From assembly GCF_026930205.1 (NCBI RefSeq), contig NZ_JANHOI010000001.1, positions 310,001 to 374,000 on the forward strand: a DNA stretch of 64,000 nt, written 5' to 3'. Source of the DNA: Bartonella sp. 220B. GTDB lineage: Bacteria; Pseudomonadota; Alphaproteobacteria; Rhizobiales; Rhizobiaceae. This document shows positions 41,514 to 49,870 of this stretch, in pieces. Below the pieces are notes generated by a model. That model made no database searches, was not told where the DNA came from, and worked only from the letters and a program-made list of their open reading frames with translations. The translations under genes and the position numbers were made by a program. Numbering within the stretch: the first letter of the stretch is position 1; every line of letters begins with the position of its first letter.

Positions 41514-41693
41514 ATGGCTGTACCTAAACGAAAAACCTCTCCCTCAAAGCGGGGTATGCGCCGTTCGGCTGATGCCCTTAAGGCGCCAACTTATATCGAG
41601 GATAAAAATTCTGGTGAATTGCGTCGTCCTCATCATATCGATTTGAAGACTGGGATGTATCGTGGGCGTCAGGTTTTATCCGCTAAAGATTGA
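41514..41693 (+). CDS. rpmF: 50S ribosomal protein L32
   Basis: L32 is a small basic protein of the large ribosomal subunit. [20 protein letters not shown] is the family's N-terminus, and the alphaproteobacterial C-terminus GMYRGRQVL follows. It has 59 residues. The ATG at 41514 follows GGAG at nine bases; the upstream GTG at 41493 is not needed. It is monocistronic here. Confidence 0.97.
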   Translation: MAVPKRKTSPSKRGMRRSADALKAPTYIEDKNSGELRRPHHIDLKTGMYRGRQVLSAKD

Positions 41694-42163
41694 GATTCTT
41701 CTCTCTATTAGTGGTGAGGTTTATTTGATTCCGCAAGTAAGTTATATGCATGAGCAGAGGGGTGCTGTTCAATAATTCTTTTCAATGAGAATTTGAAAAG
41801 AAAGGTTTTTCTTTTTGTCACGCGGTGAGTTTTTATGGGCTCTTTGTTTTCTGAAGTAATCATTTGAAGCGTTATGCGTGTGTTTTTTTAAATCCGTATA
41901 TTGCGGGACCGTTAAAAGCTTTCTTCTTAGAAAGTTTATTTTTAGCATCGGATAAATGACTTGAAGGATTCTCGTGCGCTATGGTATATGCTGAGAGAGT
42001 GTGGTGAAAGCAGCTCTCGAGGAAATAAACTTTAGGTGAGTATTTTCCTCAATGACACATATGCATTTAAAGTTCTAAAAGAACAATCAAAATATAAATT
42101 TTATCATGAGATATAAGGCTATGATACCAATTGTATCATACTCATTCCACCATCATCTTTCCG

Positions 42164-42420
42164 CTTATGAAGGTGCAAGCCGGCACCATCATACTATTTA
42201 CCGGCACCCAATGTTGCGACAGCCCTTGCATTAAGCGATTCATTAAAGGCATTTTACTCCTTTCTTCTCTCTTTTTTATCCATACGATAATCCCGCTTGT
42301 GACGTGCAAGGGGATGATTTTGATTGATTCAATATAAGCAGGTTTGAAATGAGAGAATTTTAGGATATTTGGGACTCTCATTCAACATGCAAAACAGTGA
42401 ATTATCATTATAAATCAATG
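42164..42420. repeat. Dispersed repeat of about 260 bp, copy A
   Basis: This copy matches 52652-52911 over its full length in the same orientation, with scattered substitutions and near-identical ends. Shared words include CTTATGAAGGT, ATGTTGC, CGATTCATTAAAGG, TGTGCAAGGGGAT-like stretches and TCATTCAACATGCAAAA. Both copies lie between genes. A minus-strand frame of about 79 codons is open in this copy but not kept in the other. No terminal inverted repeat or transposase is seen. Confidence 0.8.
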
Positions 42421-42505
42421 TCTTGTCCACTACCAACAAAGTGTTGAATGACAACACATAGATTTCTAACTCCTTGTGTCACGAAAAATATATAAATCAT
42501 AAAAT

Positions 42506-42528
42506 AAAACCAGCAGAACGCTGGTTTT
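42506..42528 (-). terminator. Rho-independent terminator of carD
   Basis: AAAACCAGC (42506-42514) and GCTGGTTTT (42520-42528) form a perfect 9-bp stem with a 5-base loop. On the minus strand the stem runs into TTTTATTTTAT, a good terminator tail. It lies 30 bases past the carD stop, so it most likely ends the carD transcript. Confidence 0.75.
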
Positions 42529-42557
42529 GTTGTGATAAAAATATCTCAGTTCAATCA

Positions 42558-43139
42558 TTATGCAGCATAAACATTACCGTTTGCATTTGTTTCATTTCTT
42601 TCAGCTTTAAATTCACGCTTTGGTTTGTTTGAAAGATGCATCTCTATAAGATTGATGGCCTCTGTTTCAGAAAGATTATTAATAACAGCTATTTCACGTG
42701 CCATCCGCTCAAGTGCAGCGGTATAGAGTTGACGCTCAGAATAAGATTGTTCAGGCTGCACGTTCGAGCGAAAAAGATCACGCACCACTTCAGCGATACA
42801 AAGAAGATCTCCCGAATTGATTTTTGCATCATATTCTTGTGCGCGGCGCGACCACATGGTTCGTTTAACACGTGCTTTTCCATGTAAAATTTTTAAGGCG
42901 CGTTCAACGGAATCACCGGCGGATAGTTTGCGCATTCCAACGGAAATGGCTTTAGCGATGGGTACTTTGACATCCATTTTATCTTTTGCAAAATGAATGA
43001 CAAAGAGTTTTAATTTATGTCCTGCAACTTCCTGATCTTCAATCGCGATAATTTGCCCTACTCCATGGCTAGGGTAGACGATATATTCAGAGGTTGCAAA
43101 TCCTTTAGCATTGGAGGATGTTCCGTGCTGGGATGCCAT
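42558..43139 (-). CDS. carD: CarD/CdnL-family transcription regulator
   Basis: CarD-like proteins bind RNA polymerase beta and stabilise open promoter complexes, mainly at rRNA and growth genes. The Tudor-like RNA-polymerase-interaction domain opens with YIVYPSHGVGQIIAIE, and VPIAKAISVGMRKLS lies at its end. The helical C-terminal domain includes MWSRRAQEYDAKINSGDL and ALERMAREIAVINNLSETEA. The 193-residue length fits the family. Its place near fdxA, the helicase gene and rpoH2 is the one found in Brucella and rhizobia. Confidence 0.93.
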   Translation of the reverse strand: MASQHGTSSNAKGFATSEYIVYPSHGVGQIIAIEDQEVAGHKLKLFVIHFAKDKMDVKVPIAKAISVGMRKLSAGDSVERALKILHGKARVKRTMWSRRAQEYDAKINSGDLLCIAEVVRDLFRSNVQPEQSYSERQLYTAALERMAREIAVINNLSETEAINLIEMHLSNKPKREFKAERNETNANGNVYAA

Positions 43140-43443
43140 ATTTTAGTTTACTCCCTTTATAACCAATAAATGTACCGGAAAACAGGCTATAAACCTGAGG
43201 GTTGAGCGCTCTTTAACCAAGTATACTATACTAATTGAATGAGCATAAAAGCTGAGTACTTTTAAATCCAACAAAAATACATCGCTTTATAACAATAAAG
43301 CAAAAAACAATACTTAGAAAGATGATCATATTAAAACAACATTAACACCAAACTTTAAAAGAATCAATCATTTCACTTAAGAATTTTTCTTTTTAAAAAG
43401 AATGTTCTCAACTTTTTGAAGGAGCATGAGAGGGCTGATAGAA
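43140..43443. other. Spacer between fdxA and carD
   Basis: About 300 AT-rich bases separate the two minus-strand genes and probably contain the carD promoter. A small symmetrical stretch, AGTATACTATACT, lies near 43220. No gene is seen. Confidence 0.45.
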
Positions 43444-43782
43444 TTATTCACCGCTTCCTGGATTTTCTGAAAAATACTTTTCTAATTTATTGGTAACGCC
43501 ATCCATTTCTTTTGCTTGTGGAAGAGGATCTTTTCGGGCGGTTAAGTTTGGCCATTTGTTCGCATAATGAAGATTAAGCTCTAACCATTTCTCTAGACCT
43601 GGTTCGGTATCAGGTTTAATAGCTTCCGCTGGGCATTCTGGTTCGCAAACACCGCAATCGATACATTCATCGGGATGAATGACAAGCATATTTTCACCTT
43701 CATAAAAACAATCAACAGGGCAAACTTCAACACAATCTGTGTATTTGCAATGAATGCAGTTGTCGGTTACTACATAAGCCAA
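43444..43782 (-). CDS. fdxA: 7Fe ferredoxin FdxA
   Basis: This is a small electron carrier with one [3Fe-4S] and one [4Fe-4S] cluster. The cysteine motifs are [14 protein letters not shown] near residues 9-22 and [12 protein letters not shown] near residues 40-51. The C-terminal extension ([12 protein letters not shown]) is typical of ferredoxin II. The frame starts with TTG at 43782, preceded by GGAG at seven bases; the only nearby ATG is out of frame. The 112-residue length is normal. It follows the helicase-remnant gene by 18 bases. Confidence 0.94.
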   Translation of the reverse strand: MAYVVTDNCIHCKYTDCVEVCPVDCFYEGENMLVIHPDECIDCGVCEPECPAEAIKPDTEPGLEKWLELNLHYANKWPNLTARKDPLPQAKEMDGVTNKLEKYFSENPGSGE

Positions 43783-43800
43783 GATCGAACTCCATCTTTT

Positions 43801-45363
43801 TTAATGATCTTTGGAAGAAACTGTATGGGGGTCTTTATCCTTTGTGAGTTGATCGCGTAGCGCAGCTAATTTTGCAAAAGGAGAATCAGGATTAGGGCGT
43901 TTTTCTTTTTGAAAGGATTTATGATTGGTACGTTTGGTAAACGGTTTATGAGACTTATAAGAGTGTTTTTCCTGTGATATGGCTGCTTGCGGAGCGGTTT
44001 CATTGGCGTTTTCTCCTTTTTTGAAAGCCCTTTTCGGTTTGTTTTTTCCTCTGTGCCCCGATTTATCACGGTTTTTGTGTGCAGAGTGGTGAAATTGAGG
44101 GTGATAACGCCACAATAAAATAACTTTTTCTTCTGTTGTAACGCGTTTTTGTTTGGCAAAATCACCAACAGGTTCAGCTGCCGGTAAGCAATTTGTGGTA
44201 CCTTGCTGTGTTTTAACACACGGAGACAAAGTTTCTTTCTCTCCTACGGTTTTTGAGACTTTCATTGTTTGCCATTGATCGCCAACACATTCTGCTGCTG
44301 GAATATGTTGTGCATGCATATTTGTATGAGTAGAGCTTTGTTGCGTAAGAAGATGTTGTTCAAGAACAATACTGCTTATGGGGTGAGATTGATAGCCAAG
44401 CCCTTTAAGAATTTCTTCCATATCGGTTCCATTGGCTCCAAGAATGGACATCATTGCGGATGTGACAAAAAAACTTTTTCCATCATAGGCACCATCGGGC
44501 TTTGGTTTATGCTCTTGTTTCCAATGAAGTGTGGGGCGGATCAGGTTGGCAAGGCGTTCTAAAATATCAATGCGTACAGCACGTTTTCCTAAGATTCGAT
44601 AACCGGCTAATTGATAAAATTGGCGATTATAGGTAGGATCAACAGCTAGTGAAGTTCGTCCAGCAGCCAACGCGGAAAAAATTTCACCCATACCTGTTTG
44701 ATCATGCCCCTCATTTTGAAGGTTCCACAACAGTGTAATTGCTTGGACTGGTGCTGGTTTAAGCATTGCTGCAATATAGATGTGAAAAGCGCCAAAACGA
44801 ACCCCAAGTTGCCGCAGAACTGCACGCGATTCTTGGTCAAGATTTTTGACAACGGTGGCAACTTCTTGACGCGGTAATATTCCTAAAGCCTTGACAAGTT
44901 GTAAGGCAAGACTGCTTGTTGAATCCGTCAAGCTATCACTATTGCGCAAATCAAACAGGGGCTTTAAAGCCGTTTCAAAATGAAAAGCAACAAAACGCTC
45001 TAACCGTTTTATCACATTATCTCGAGCTTCTCCCATTAATTGCGTATCTGCTAAAACGATAAGTTTGGGTTTTAAAAAATCTTCCGTTGCAACAAGTTGC
45101 CCTACAGGTTGGCCAATCCAGCGCACAATTCCATCAGAACTAAGTGTAAAATCTCCATTAGCACAAGCACAAAAACGCGCTGCACGTTTGGAAAAAGCAA
45201 GAACCAAATCTTCATTATCGGCTACATTTTGTCTCTCAGTGGTTTGATCGGTCTGGTTTTTGTTAGCATAAAAACGAAAACCTTCAAACTTACCATTTCC
45301 ATGTTTTTCAATAAGAATATCATCCTGAAGAATATCATTTTGTGGAACAATCTTGTTATCCAT
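43801..45363 (-). CDS. C-terminal half of a Suv3-like helicase, motor missing
   Basis: The 520 residues match, from memory, the C-terminal half of the large alphaproteobacterial Suv3/MgpS-like RNA helicase: DGIVRWIGQPVGQLVATEDFLKP, VIKRLERFVAFHFE, LALQLVKALGILPRQEV, and RAVLRQLGVRFGAFHIYIAA with MLKPAPVQA. The tail is basic and low-complexity. No P-loop, DExH or other helicase motif is present, and full-length relatives are about twice as long. The ATG at 45363 gives MDNKIVPQND; a TTG two codons earlier is less likely. Relatives have an S4-domain RNA-binding gene between the helicase gene and fdxA; here only 18 bases remain. It may be a truncated pseudogene, or a retained RNA-binding piece. 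Confidence 0.7.
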   Translation of the reverse strand: MDNKIVPQNDILQDDILIEKHGNGKFEGFRFYANKNQTDQTTERQNVADNEDLVLAFSKRAARFCACANGDFTLSSDGIVRWIGQPVGQLVATEDFLKPKLIVLADTQLMGEARDNVIKRLERFVAFHFETALKPLFDLRNSDSLTDSTSSLALQLVKALGILPRQEVATVVKNLDQESRAVLRQLGVRFGAFHIYIAAMLKPAPVQAITLLWNLQNEGHDQTGMGEIFSALAAGRTSLAVDPTYNRQFYQLAGYRILGKRAVRIDILERLANLIRPTLHWKQEHKPKPDGAYDGKSFFVTSAMMSILGANGTDMEEILKGLGYQSHPISSIVLEQHLLTQQSSTHTNMHAQHIPAAECVGDQWQTMKVSKTVGEKETLSPCVKTQQGTTNCLPAAEPVGDFAKQKRVTTEEKVILLWRYHPQFHHSAHKNRDKSGHRGKNKPKRAFKKGENANETAPQAAISQEKHSYKSHKPFTKRTNHKSFQKEKRPNPDSPFAKLAALRDQLTKDKDPHTVSSKDH

Positions 45364-45906
45364 GATCAATTTCTTTCTCAGTGCAACACACTGGTAAAAA
45401 GCTTATTCTCTACAATTCTATCATTGTGTTGCTCCTTTAACACGTTTGTTACGTTTGCTTCAATCATTCTTGTCGTTTTTTGATGCTTTAATTTGAGCTC
45501 TTTCCTTTTCATTCATGTTTCATTCATTCGGTATGCTTTATAGGCATCACACCTGTTGGTTGTATTGCCATGCTGTAAGCGTAAAATGACTTCTTCATGA
45601 AAAAGGCAAGATCAGTCGAAATGTAAACAAAATAGTAATTGGTTCGGTTGAGCCTTTTATTTAAGGAATGTTGTTTTTGTACACGCGCGCATTTCTTATG
45701 AGAGGCATAAAGCAGAGCGTCTTTTGTTGATGAATCGCTGTCTTTTAACAAGAAGTTTTACAATTACCGTAAAAAACAATTGCGATTATAAATTTACACG
45801 CTAAAGTAGTAGGAAATGAAAGCAAACAACTTTTGCGTTCTTTTAAGAAAGAATAATGATGTCGTTGCCAAATCAATTTTGATATTTTTAATCGCAAGGG
45901 GTTATT
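45364..45906. other. Spacer between helicase remnant and rpoH2
   Basis: No gene is seen over about 540 bases. On the minus strand AAAGGAGC (45431-45438) precedes an ATG at 45424 that opens only four codons before a stop (MIEL). This orphan start, just upstream of the truncated helicase gene, may be the original helicase start left after deletion. Confidence 0.45.
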
Positions 45907-46818
45907 ATGAGTAATCTTTCAAATGCTGTTTATAAAAGCAGCAAAAATTATAGCGACGCTGACAAAAGCTTGGGACGTAATATGATGCGTTCTGCTATGC
46001 AGGCACCTTATCTTGAACGAGAAAAAGAACATGATTTGGCCCTGCGATGGAAAGACAAGCGCGATGATGAAGCTATGCATCAAATTGCAGCAGCGCATAT
46101 GCGTTTGGTGATTGCGATTGCTAATCGTTTTAAACGTTTCAAAATGCCATTGGGGGATCTGGTGCAAGAGGGATATGTGGGTTTGCTAGAAGCTGCTGCG
46201 CGTTTCGAGCCTGATCGGGAGGTGCGATTTTCAACTTATGCAACATGGTGGATACGCGCTTCTATTCAAGATTATATTTTACGCAATTGGTCTATTGTGC
46301 GAGGAGGAACAAGTTCTTCGCAAAAAGCACTTTTCTTCAATCTTCGACGTTTGCGGGCCAAATTGGTACAGGATGATAGTGCTCTTTCAAAACAAGATAT
46401 CTTTCGCACAATTGCTGAAAAACTCGGCGTTTCAGTCCGCGATGTTGAGACCATGGATTTTCGTTTTTCTAGTGCTGATAATTCTTTAAGTGTTTCTGTT
46501 TCTGAAAACAGCGATAATCCTATTGCTAAAATGGATGCTCTTGTGGATGATAGTCCTCTTCCTGATGCGTTAATTGAGCAAGCGATTGATGGTCAACGGC
46601 GCACACAATGGCTTTATGATGCATTGCAAATTCTCAATGAACGCGAGCTTGAAATTATTCGTTTCCGTCGCTTGAATGAAGAGGGAGCTACCTTAGAAGT
46701 TTTGGGTGAAAAGTTGGGAATCTCAAAAGAGCGGGTGCGCCAAATTGAAGCACGAGCTTTGCAAAAGTTACGCTCCGCTTTGCTTACCGTCAATCCAGCA
46801 GATGCTTATGATGTGTAA
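45907..46818 (+). CDS. rpoH: RNA polymerase sigma-32 factor, RpoH2-type
   Basis: This is a sigma-70-family factor of the heat-shock (RpoH) group. Region 2 has LRLVIAIANRFKR-like residues (MRLVIAIANRFKRF) and GDLVQEGYVGLLEAAARFEP, then FSTYATWWIRASIQDYILRNWSIVR. The RpoH box reads SSQKALFFNLRRLRAKL. Region 4 has LEVLGEKLGISKERVRQIEARALQKLR. The 303-residue length is normal. The position beside carD and fdxA points to the RpoH2 paralogue, linked in alphaproteobacteria to oxidative and envelope stress rather than classical heat shock. AAGGGG precedes the ATG. Confidence 0.92.
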   Translation: MSNLSNAVYKSSKNYSDADKSLGRNMMRSAMQAPYLEREKEHDLALRWKDKRDDEAMHQIAAAHMRLVIAIANRFKRFKMPLGDLVQEGYVGLLEAAARFEPDREVRFSTYATWWIRASIQDYILRNWSIVRGGTSSSQKALFFNLRRLRAKLVQDDSALSKQDIFRTIAEKLGVSVRDVETMDFRFSSADNSLSVSVSENSDNPIAKMDALVDDSPLPDALIEQAIDGQRRTQWLYDALQILNERELEIIRFRRLNEEGATLEVLGEKLGISKERVRQIEARALQKLRSALLTVNPADAYDV

Positions 46819-47000
46819 ACACTTGAGAGTCTCTCAAAAAACTCTGGATTGGGTATAGGACATTGGAGGAAGAAAAGTGCACATGTGAGGCTAGTTTTAA
46901 AGGTTAAGTAGATTGCTATAGAAGATGCCTCACTGCGCCAAGGGATAAGAGGGGGGGAGGAGGGAATCAAGAGTACAGAAAGTTATGAAGAAAACTGAAA

Positions 47001-48575
47001 CTATTGGGTAACAATTTTAACGTTTGAACCTCTCTGTAAAGTTTGCGTTGGAGAGAGGGCATTGAGAATACGAAAGAATTGTTCTTTATTTGCTGTATTG
47101 TGCATTTGATTTGCAAGGTTTGCAACAGTTTCTCCCTGTTTAACGCGTACAATACGAATTCTTAAGGGTTTCAACTTTTTTAACTGTGATGAGGAAAGGA
47201 AATGAAAACTTCGTACTGTTTTTTCAGAAACCTCTTTAAAGTTTTGAGAATTATGCGGAGCAGCTGTCAAAAAACGAAATATGTGATTGTTAAGGAGAAT
47301 GACAGTTACATCAAATTGCCACTTTTCATTGGCTGCACGGGCACGAGCTCCAGAAAGTCCGTGAAGGATAATTGGTTGGACAGACGATTCATCTAGTCCT
47401 GCAACCCATCCGCTTTTCAAGTAATCACACGCAGACATTTCAATGGGACGCGGTACAGCGTCAAAACGAATGGCAATTTTATCTGGTCCACTTGCCCAAG
47501 CTGTCTGCACTGAATTTTCTATTATAAAATTGTTGGGAACAGAAAAAGTGATGCGCAATTGCGGATGAATAAATTGGTTTCCACGTACAAAGCCCGTATG
47601 AAAACTACCTCCAAAAATCATGCCATCAAGGCTTTCCAAAAAAGAATCACGTTTCCTGTTACCCATCAGAAAAGAAGCACCATCAGTATTGCTCGTAGAA
47701 ACCGTACTGATTTTACGTGCTTTTTCTGTCGCAAGACGAATCCGTTGTGGAGTGCTTGGATGGGTTGCTAGAAAATCTAAGGAGGCGTTTCTCGCGCCTG
47801 CGGTATTACGAAAAACTCTATATGCTTCCATTGTTTGGAGAAAACGCGGGGAAGCAAAGGGATCATATCCTGCTTGTTTGAGCATATCGAGTGCAAGTGA
47901 ATCGGCTTGTAATTCCTGATTGCGTGAAAATTGCGCAATTTGTTGCTGGTTTTCAATAGGCGTTTTCTTTTCTACGTGAGAGAAAAGCCGTGGTGACGTG
48001 TGATTTGCTTTCTTCAATTCGGCTGCTTTTTGTAGGCGTAAAATACCATGTTTTGCGGTAATATGGGCTATTTCATGGGCTAAAATGGCTGCAACTTCTG
48101 AAGAATCATTGGCTAATGCCAGCATACCACGTGTGATGTAAATAAAGCCTCCTGGGAGCGCAAAGGCATTGACACTTTCAGAGTTTAAAATTGTTACAGA
48201 ATAGTTTTGCTGAGAATTGTGTGACACAGCTGTGAGTTTGCGCACAATCTTTGCTAATAAGCGATCAAGTTTTGCATCATAATAGGCTCCGCCATAGAGT
48301 TGCAAAATACGCGGGTGTTGTATCGTGCTTAATGTGACATAAATATTGTTGTTGCTGGTACGTTTGATCGTTTCAGAAGAATCTAAAGAAGAAAGCGTAT
48401 CGTTTTTGGAAAGATGCGTATGACAAGCAGAAAGGAGAAGCATGAAGCTTAGGAGAGTCGCTTTATACATTTTGCTGCGAAAAGAAAAAGCGCGTTGAAG
48501 AATGGAGTGTCGAAAGATCTGGTGTCTTTGACTCTTTTGCCTCTTGTTTTCTGCGTGTATTGTGACGACGTTCAT
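47001..48575 (-). CDS. M48-family zinc metalloprotease lipoprotein with LysM-like tail
   Basis: This is a BepA/YfgC-like periplasmic protease of family M48. The zinc site is AHEIAHITAKH near residue 166, with the third ligand in NQELQADSLAL near residue 225. A signal peptide with lipobox LLSAC follows an internal ATG at 48470, so the real start may be there and the protein a lipoprotein of about 489 residues. The C-terminus carries a LysM-like repeat (VKQGETVANLANQM). Such proteases degrade or help to assemble outer-membrane proteins. Only the N-terminal start is uncertain. It stands alone. Confidence 0.88.
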   Translation of the reverse strand: MNVVTIHAENKRQKSQRHQIFRHSILQRAFSFRSKMYKATLLSFMLLLSACHTHLSKNDTLSSLDSSETIKRTSNNNIYVTLSTIQHPRILQLYGGAYYDAKLDRLLAKIVRKLTAVSHNSQQNYSVTILNSESVNAFALPGGFIYITRGMLALANDSSEVAAILAHEIAHITAKHGILRLQKAAELKKANHTSPRLFSHVEKKTPIENQQQIAQFSRNQELQADSLALDMLKQAGYDPFASPRFLQTMEAYRVFRNTAGARNASLDFLATHPSTPQRIRLATEKARKISTVSTSNTDGASFLMGNRKRDSFLESLDGMIFGGSFHTGFVRGNQFIHPQLRITFSVPNNFIIENSVQTAWASGPDKIAIRFDAVPRPIEMSACDYLKSGWVAGLDESSVQPIILHGLSGARARAANEKWQFDVTVILLNNHIFRFLTAAPHNSQNFKEVSEKTVRSFHFLSSSQLKKLKPLRIRIVRVKQGETVANLANQMHNTANKEQFFRILNALSPTQTLQRGSNVKIVTQ

Positions 48576-48710
48576 TGGTATCTTTAGTATGTGTTATTTT
48601 ACAATAAAGAAGCTTTTGAAAAGGATTCTTTTGCCTATATCACGGTTATTGTCTATAAAAAACGGCTATTTTTATAATAAAGGCAAACAGTACGAAAGGC
48701 AGAGTATGGC

Positions 48711-49346
48711 ATGACGACATTTACGATATTGTTAAATGGAGATGTTTGTGTCACCGATCGTTTGCGCAATCAAATTCGCAACAGTCGTGTGATTGCTGCT
48801 GATGGGGGAATGCGTCATGCTGCAGCGCTGGATGTGATGCCTGAGTTGTGGTTGGGGGATTTTGATTCCTCTAATCAGGCTTTAAGAGACAAATATCGTC
48901 ATGTTCCCTGTGAGTTTTTTTCCTCTGATAAAGATATGACGGATTGTGCTTTGGCATGTGAGAGAGCTCTGCAAAATGGTGCTCAAAGGCTTATTTTGTG
49001 TGGGGCTTTGGGGGGAGGAAGGAGTGATCATAGTCTTTCGCATATGACACAAGCTGTGATGATGGAAGAAAAAGGCATTTCAGTCTTATTGACCAGTGGT
49101 CTTGAAGAAGGATGGCCGCTGTTGCCAAAGCCTTTTTCAGGTGATTTGCCTGAGGGGTGCTTGTTTAGTATTATCGGTTTTTCTGACTTACAAAAATTAA
49201 CACTCTCAGGCGTGAAGTGGCCACTTTGTAATAAAAATGTGTCTTTTGGATCATCTTTAACACTTTCTAACCGTGTTTGTGGAACCTTTTCTTGCTATTT
49301 AGGTTCTGGAAAAGCTATATTGTTAGTGTCTGTACCTATTCCATGA
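48711..49346 (+). CDS. thiN: Thiamine pyrophosphokinase
   Basis: This enzyme converts thiamine to thiamine diphosphate. FTILLNGDVCVTDRL opens the protein, then AADGGMRHAAALDVMPELWLGDFDS shows the Asp-rich metal and ATP site. SSDKDMTDCALACERAL and GALGGGRSDHSLSHM are the other family blocks. The 211-residue length is normal. It stands about 100 bases before the glycine-zipper lipoprotein gene. Confidence 0.92.
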   Translation: MTTFTILLNGDVCVTDRLRNQIRNSRVIAADGGMRHAAALDVMPELWLGDFDSSNQALRDKYRHVPCEFFSSDKDMTDCALACERALQNGAQRLILCGALGGGRSDHSLSHMTQAVMMEEKGISVLLTSGLEEGWPLLPKPFSGDLPEGCLFSIIGFSDLQKLTLSGVKWPLCNKNVSFGSSLTLSNRVCGTFSCYLGSGKAILLVSVPIP

Positions 49347-49447
49347 AGCTCTTCCGGTAATTTGAATAAGGCAGAGGGGGGCATAGTGAGGAAGTGCCGG
49401 CATAAAATATATTTATGTATTGATCTTGATAAGGAAAGGTTTTTTAT

Positions 49448-49870
49448 ATGTTGAAATCAATTTTGAAAGTAGCAGTTGTTTCTGCCATTGGTATAAGTAC
49501 GGTGGCATGTACGACAACTGATGAAAGAGTCGCACGTTATGGTGTTGGGGGAGCAGCAATAGGTGCCTTGGCAGGAACAGCAATTGCTGGAAGCACGCCG
49601 GGTGCAGCATTGACCGGAGCAGCATTTGGTGCACTTGCCGGGACAGTAACGGGGGCTGCTGCCAATCAGAAAAGACAACAAAGACAGATGGCTGCTCAGC
49701 AGTCAACGCTGTGCGAATATCGTGATTATAGAGGACAAATTTACCAAGCACCTTGTTCTCAAAGAGTCCGCATGCCCCATAAATCCCATGCACCGCGTTT
49801 GTGCGTTTATCATGATGGAAAAGGGGTGATGTATAAGGCGCCTTGTCGTCATCATCGTCACGGGCGTTAA
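49448..49870 (+). CDS. Glycine-zipper outer-membrane lipoprotein
   Basis: This 140-residue lipoprotein has a signal peptide ending in the lipobox TVAC (Cys about 21). A glycine-zipper segment follows at residues 33-75 (VGGAAIGALAGTAIAG, then GAAFGALAGTVTGAA), as in the rickettsial 17-kDa antigen family. The C-terminal part has two similar short units, CEYRDYRGQIYQAPC and CVYHDGKGVMYKAPC, with paired cysteines. Its stop overlaps the uup start by one base (TAATG), so the two are coupled, an unusual pairing with no known functional reason. Confidence 0.85.
   Translation: MLKSILKVAVVSAIGISTVACTTTDERVARYGVGGAAIGALAGTAIAGSTPGAALTGAAFGALAGTVTGAAANQKRQQRQMAAQQSTLCEYRDYRGQIYQAPCSQRVRMPHKSHAPRLCVYHDGKGVMYKAPCRHHRHGR

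Larger units (their letters stand above)
41694..42557. other. Long spacer between rpmF and carD
   Basis: No gene is supported. The right half is the full-length dispersed repeat (42164-42420) followed by the carD terminator hairpin. The left half, about 41700-42160, is AT-rich with no recognised feature. Confidence 0.5.

Noticed and set aside
42142-42381. 79-codon minus-strand frame in repeat copy A
   Set aside because: The frame is not preserved in copy B, so it is unlikely to be a coding sequence.
46830-46850. Hairpin TTGAGAG/CTCTCAA after rpoH2 as a terminator
   Set aside because: It is followed by A residues on the plus strand, not T, so it does not fit a terminator for rpoH2.
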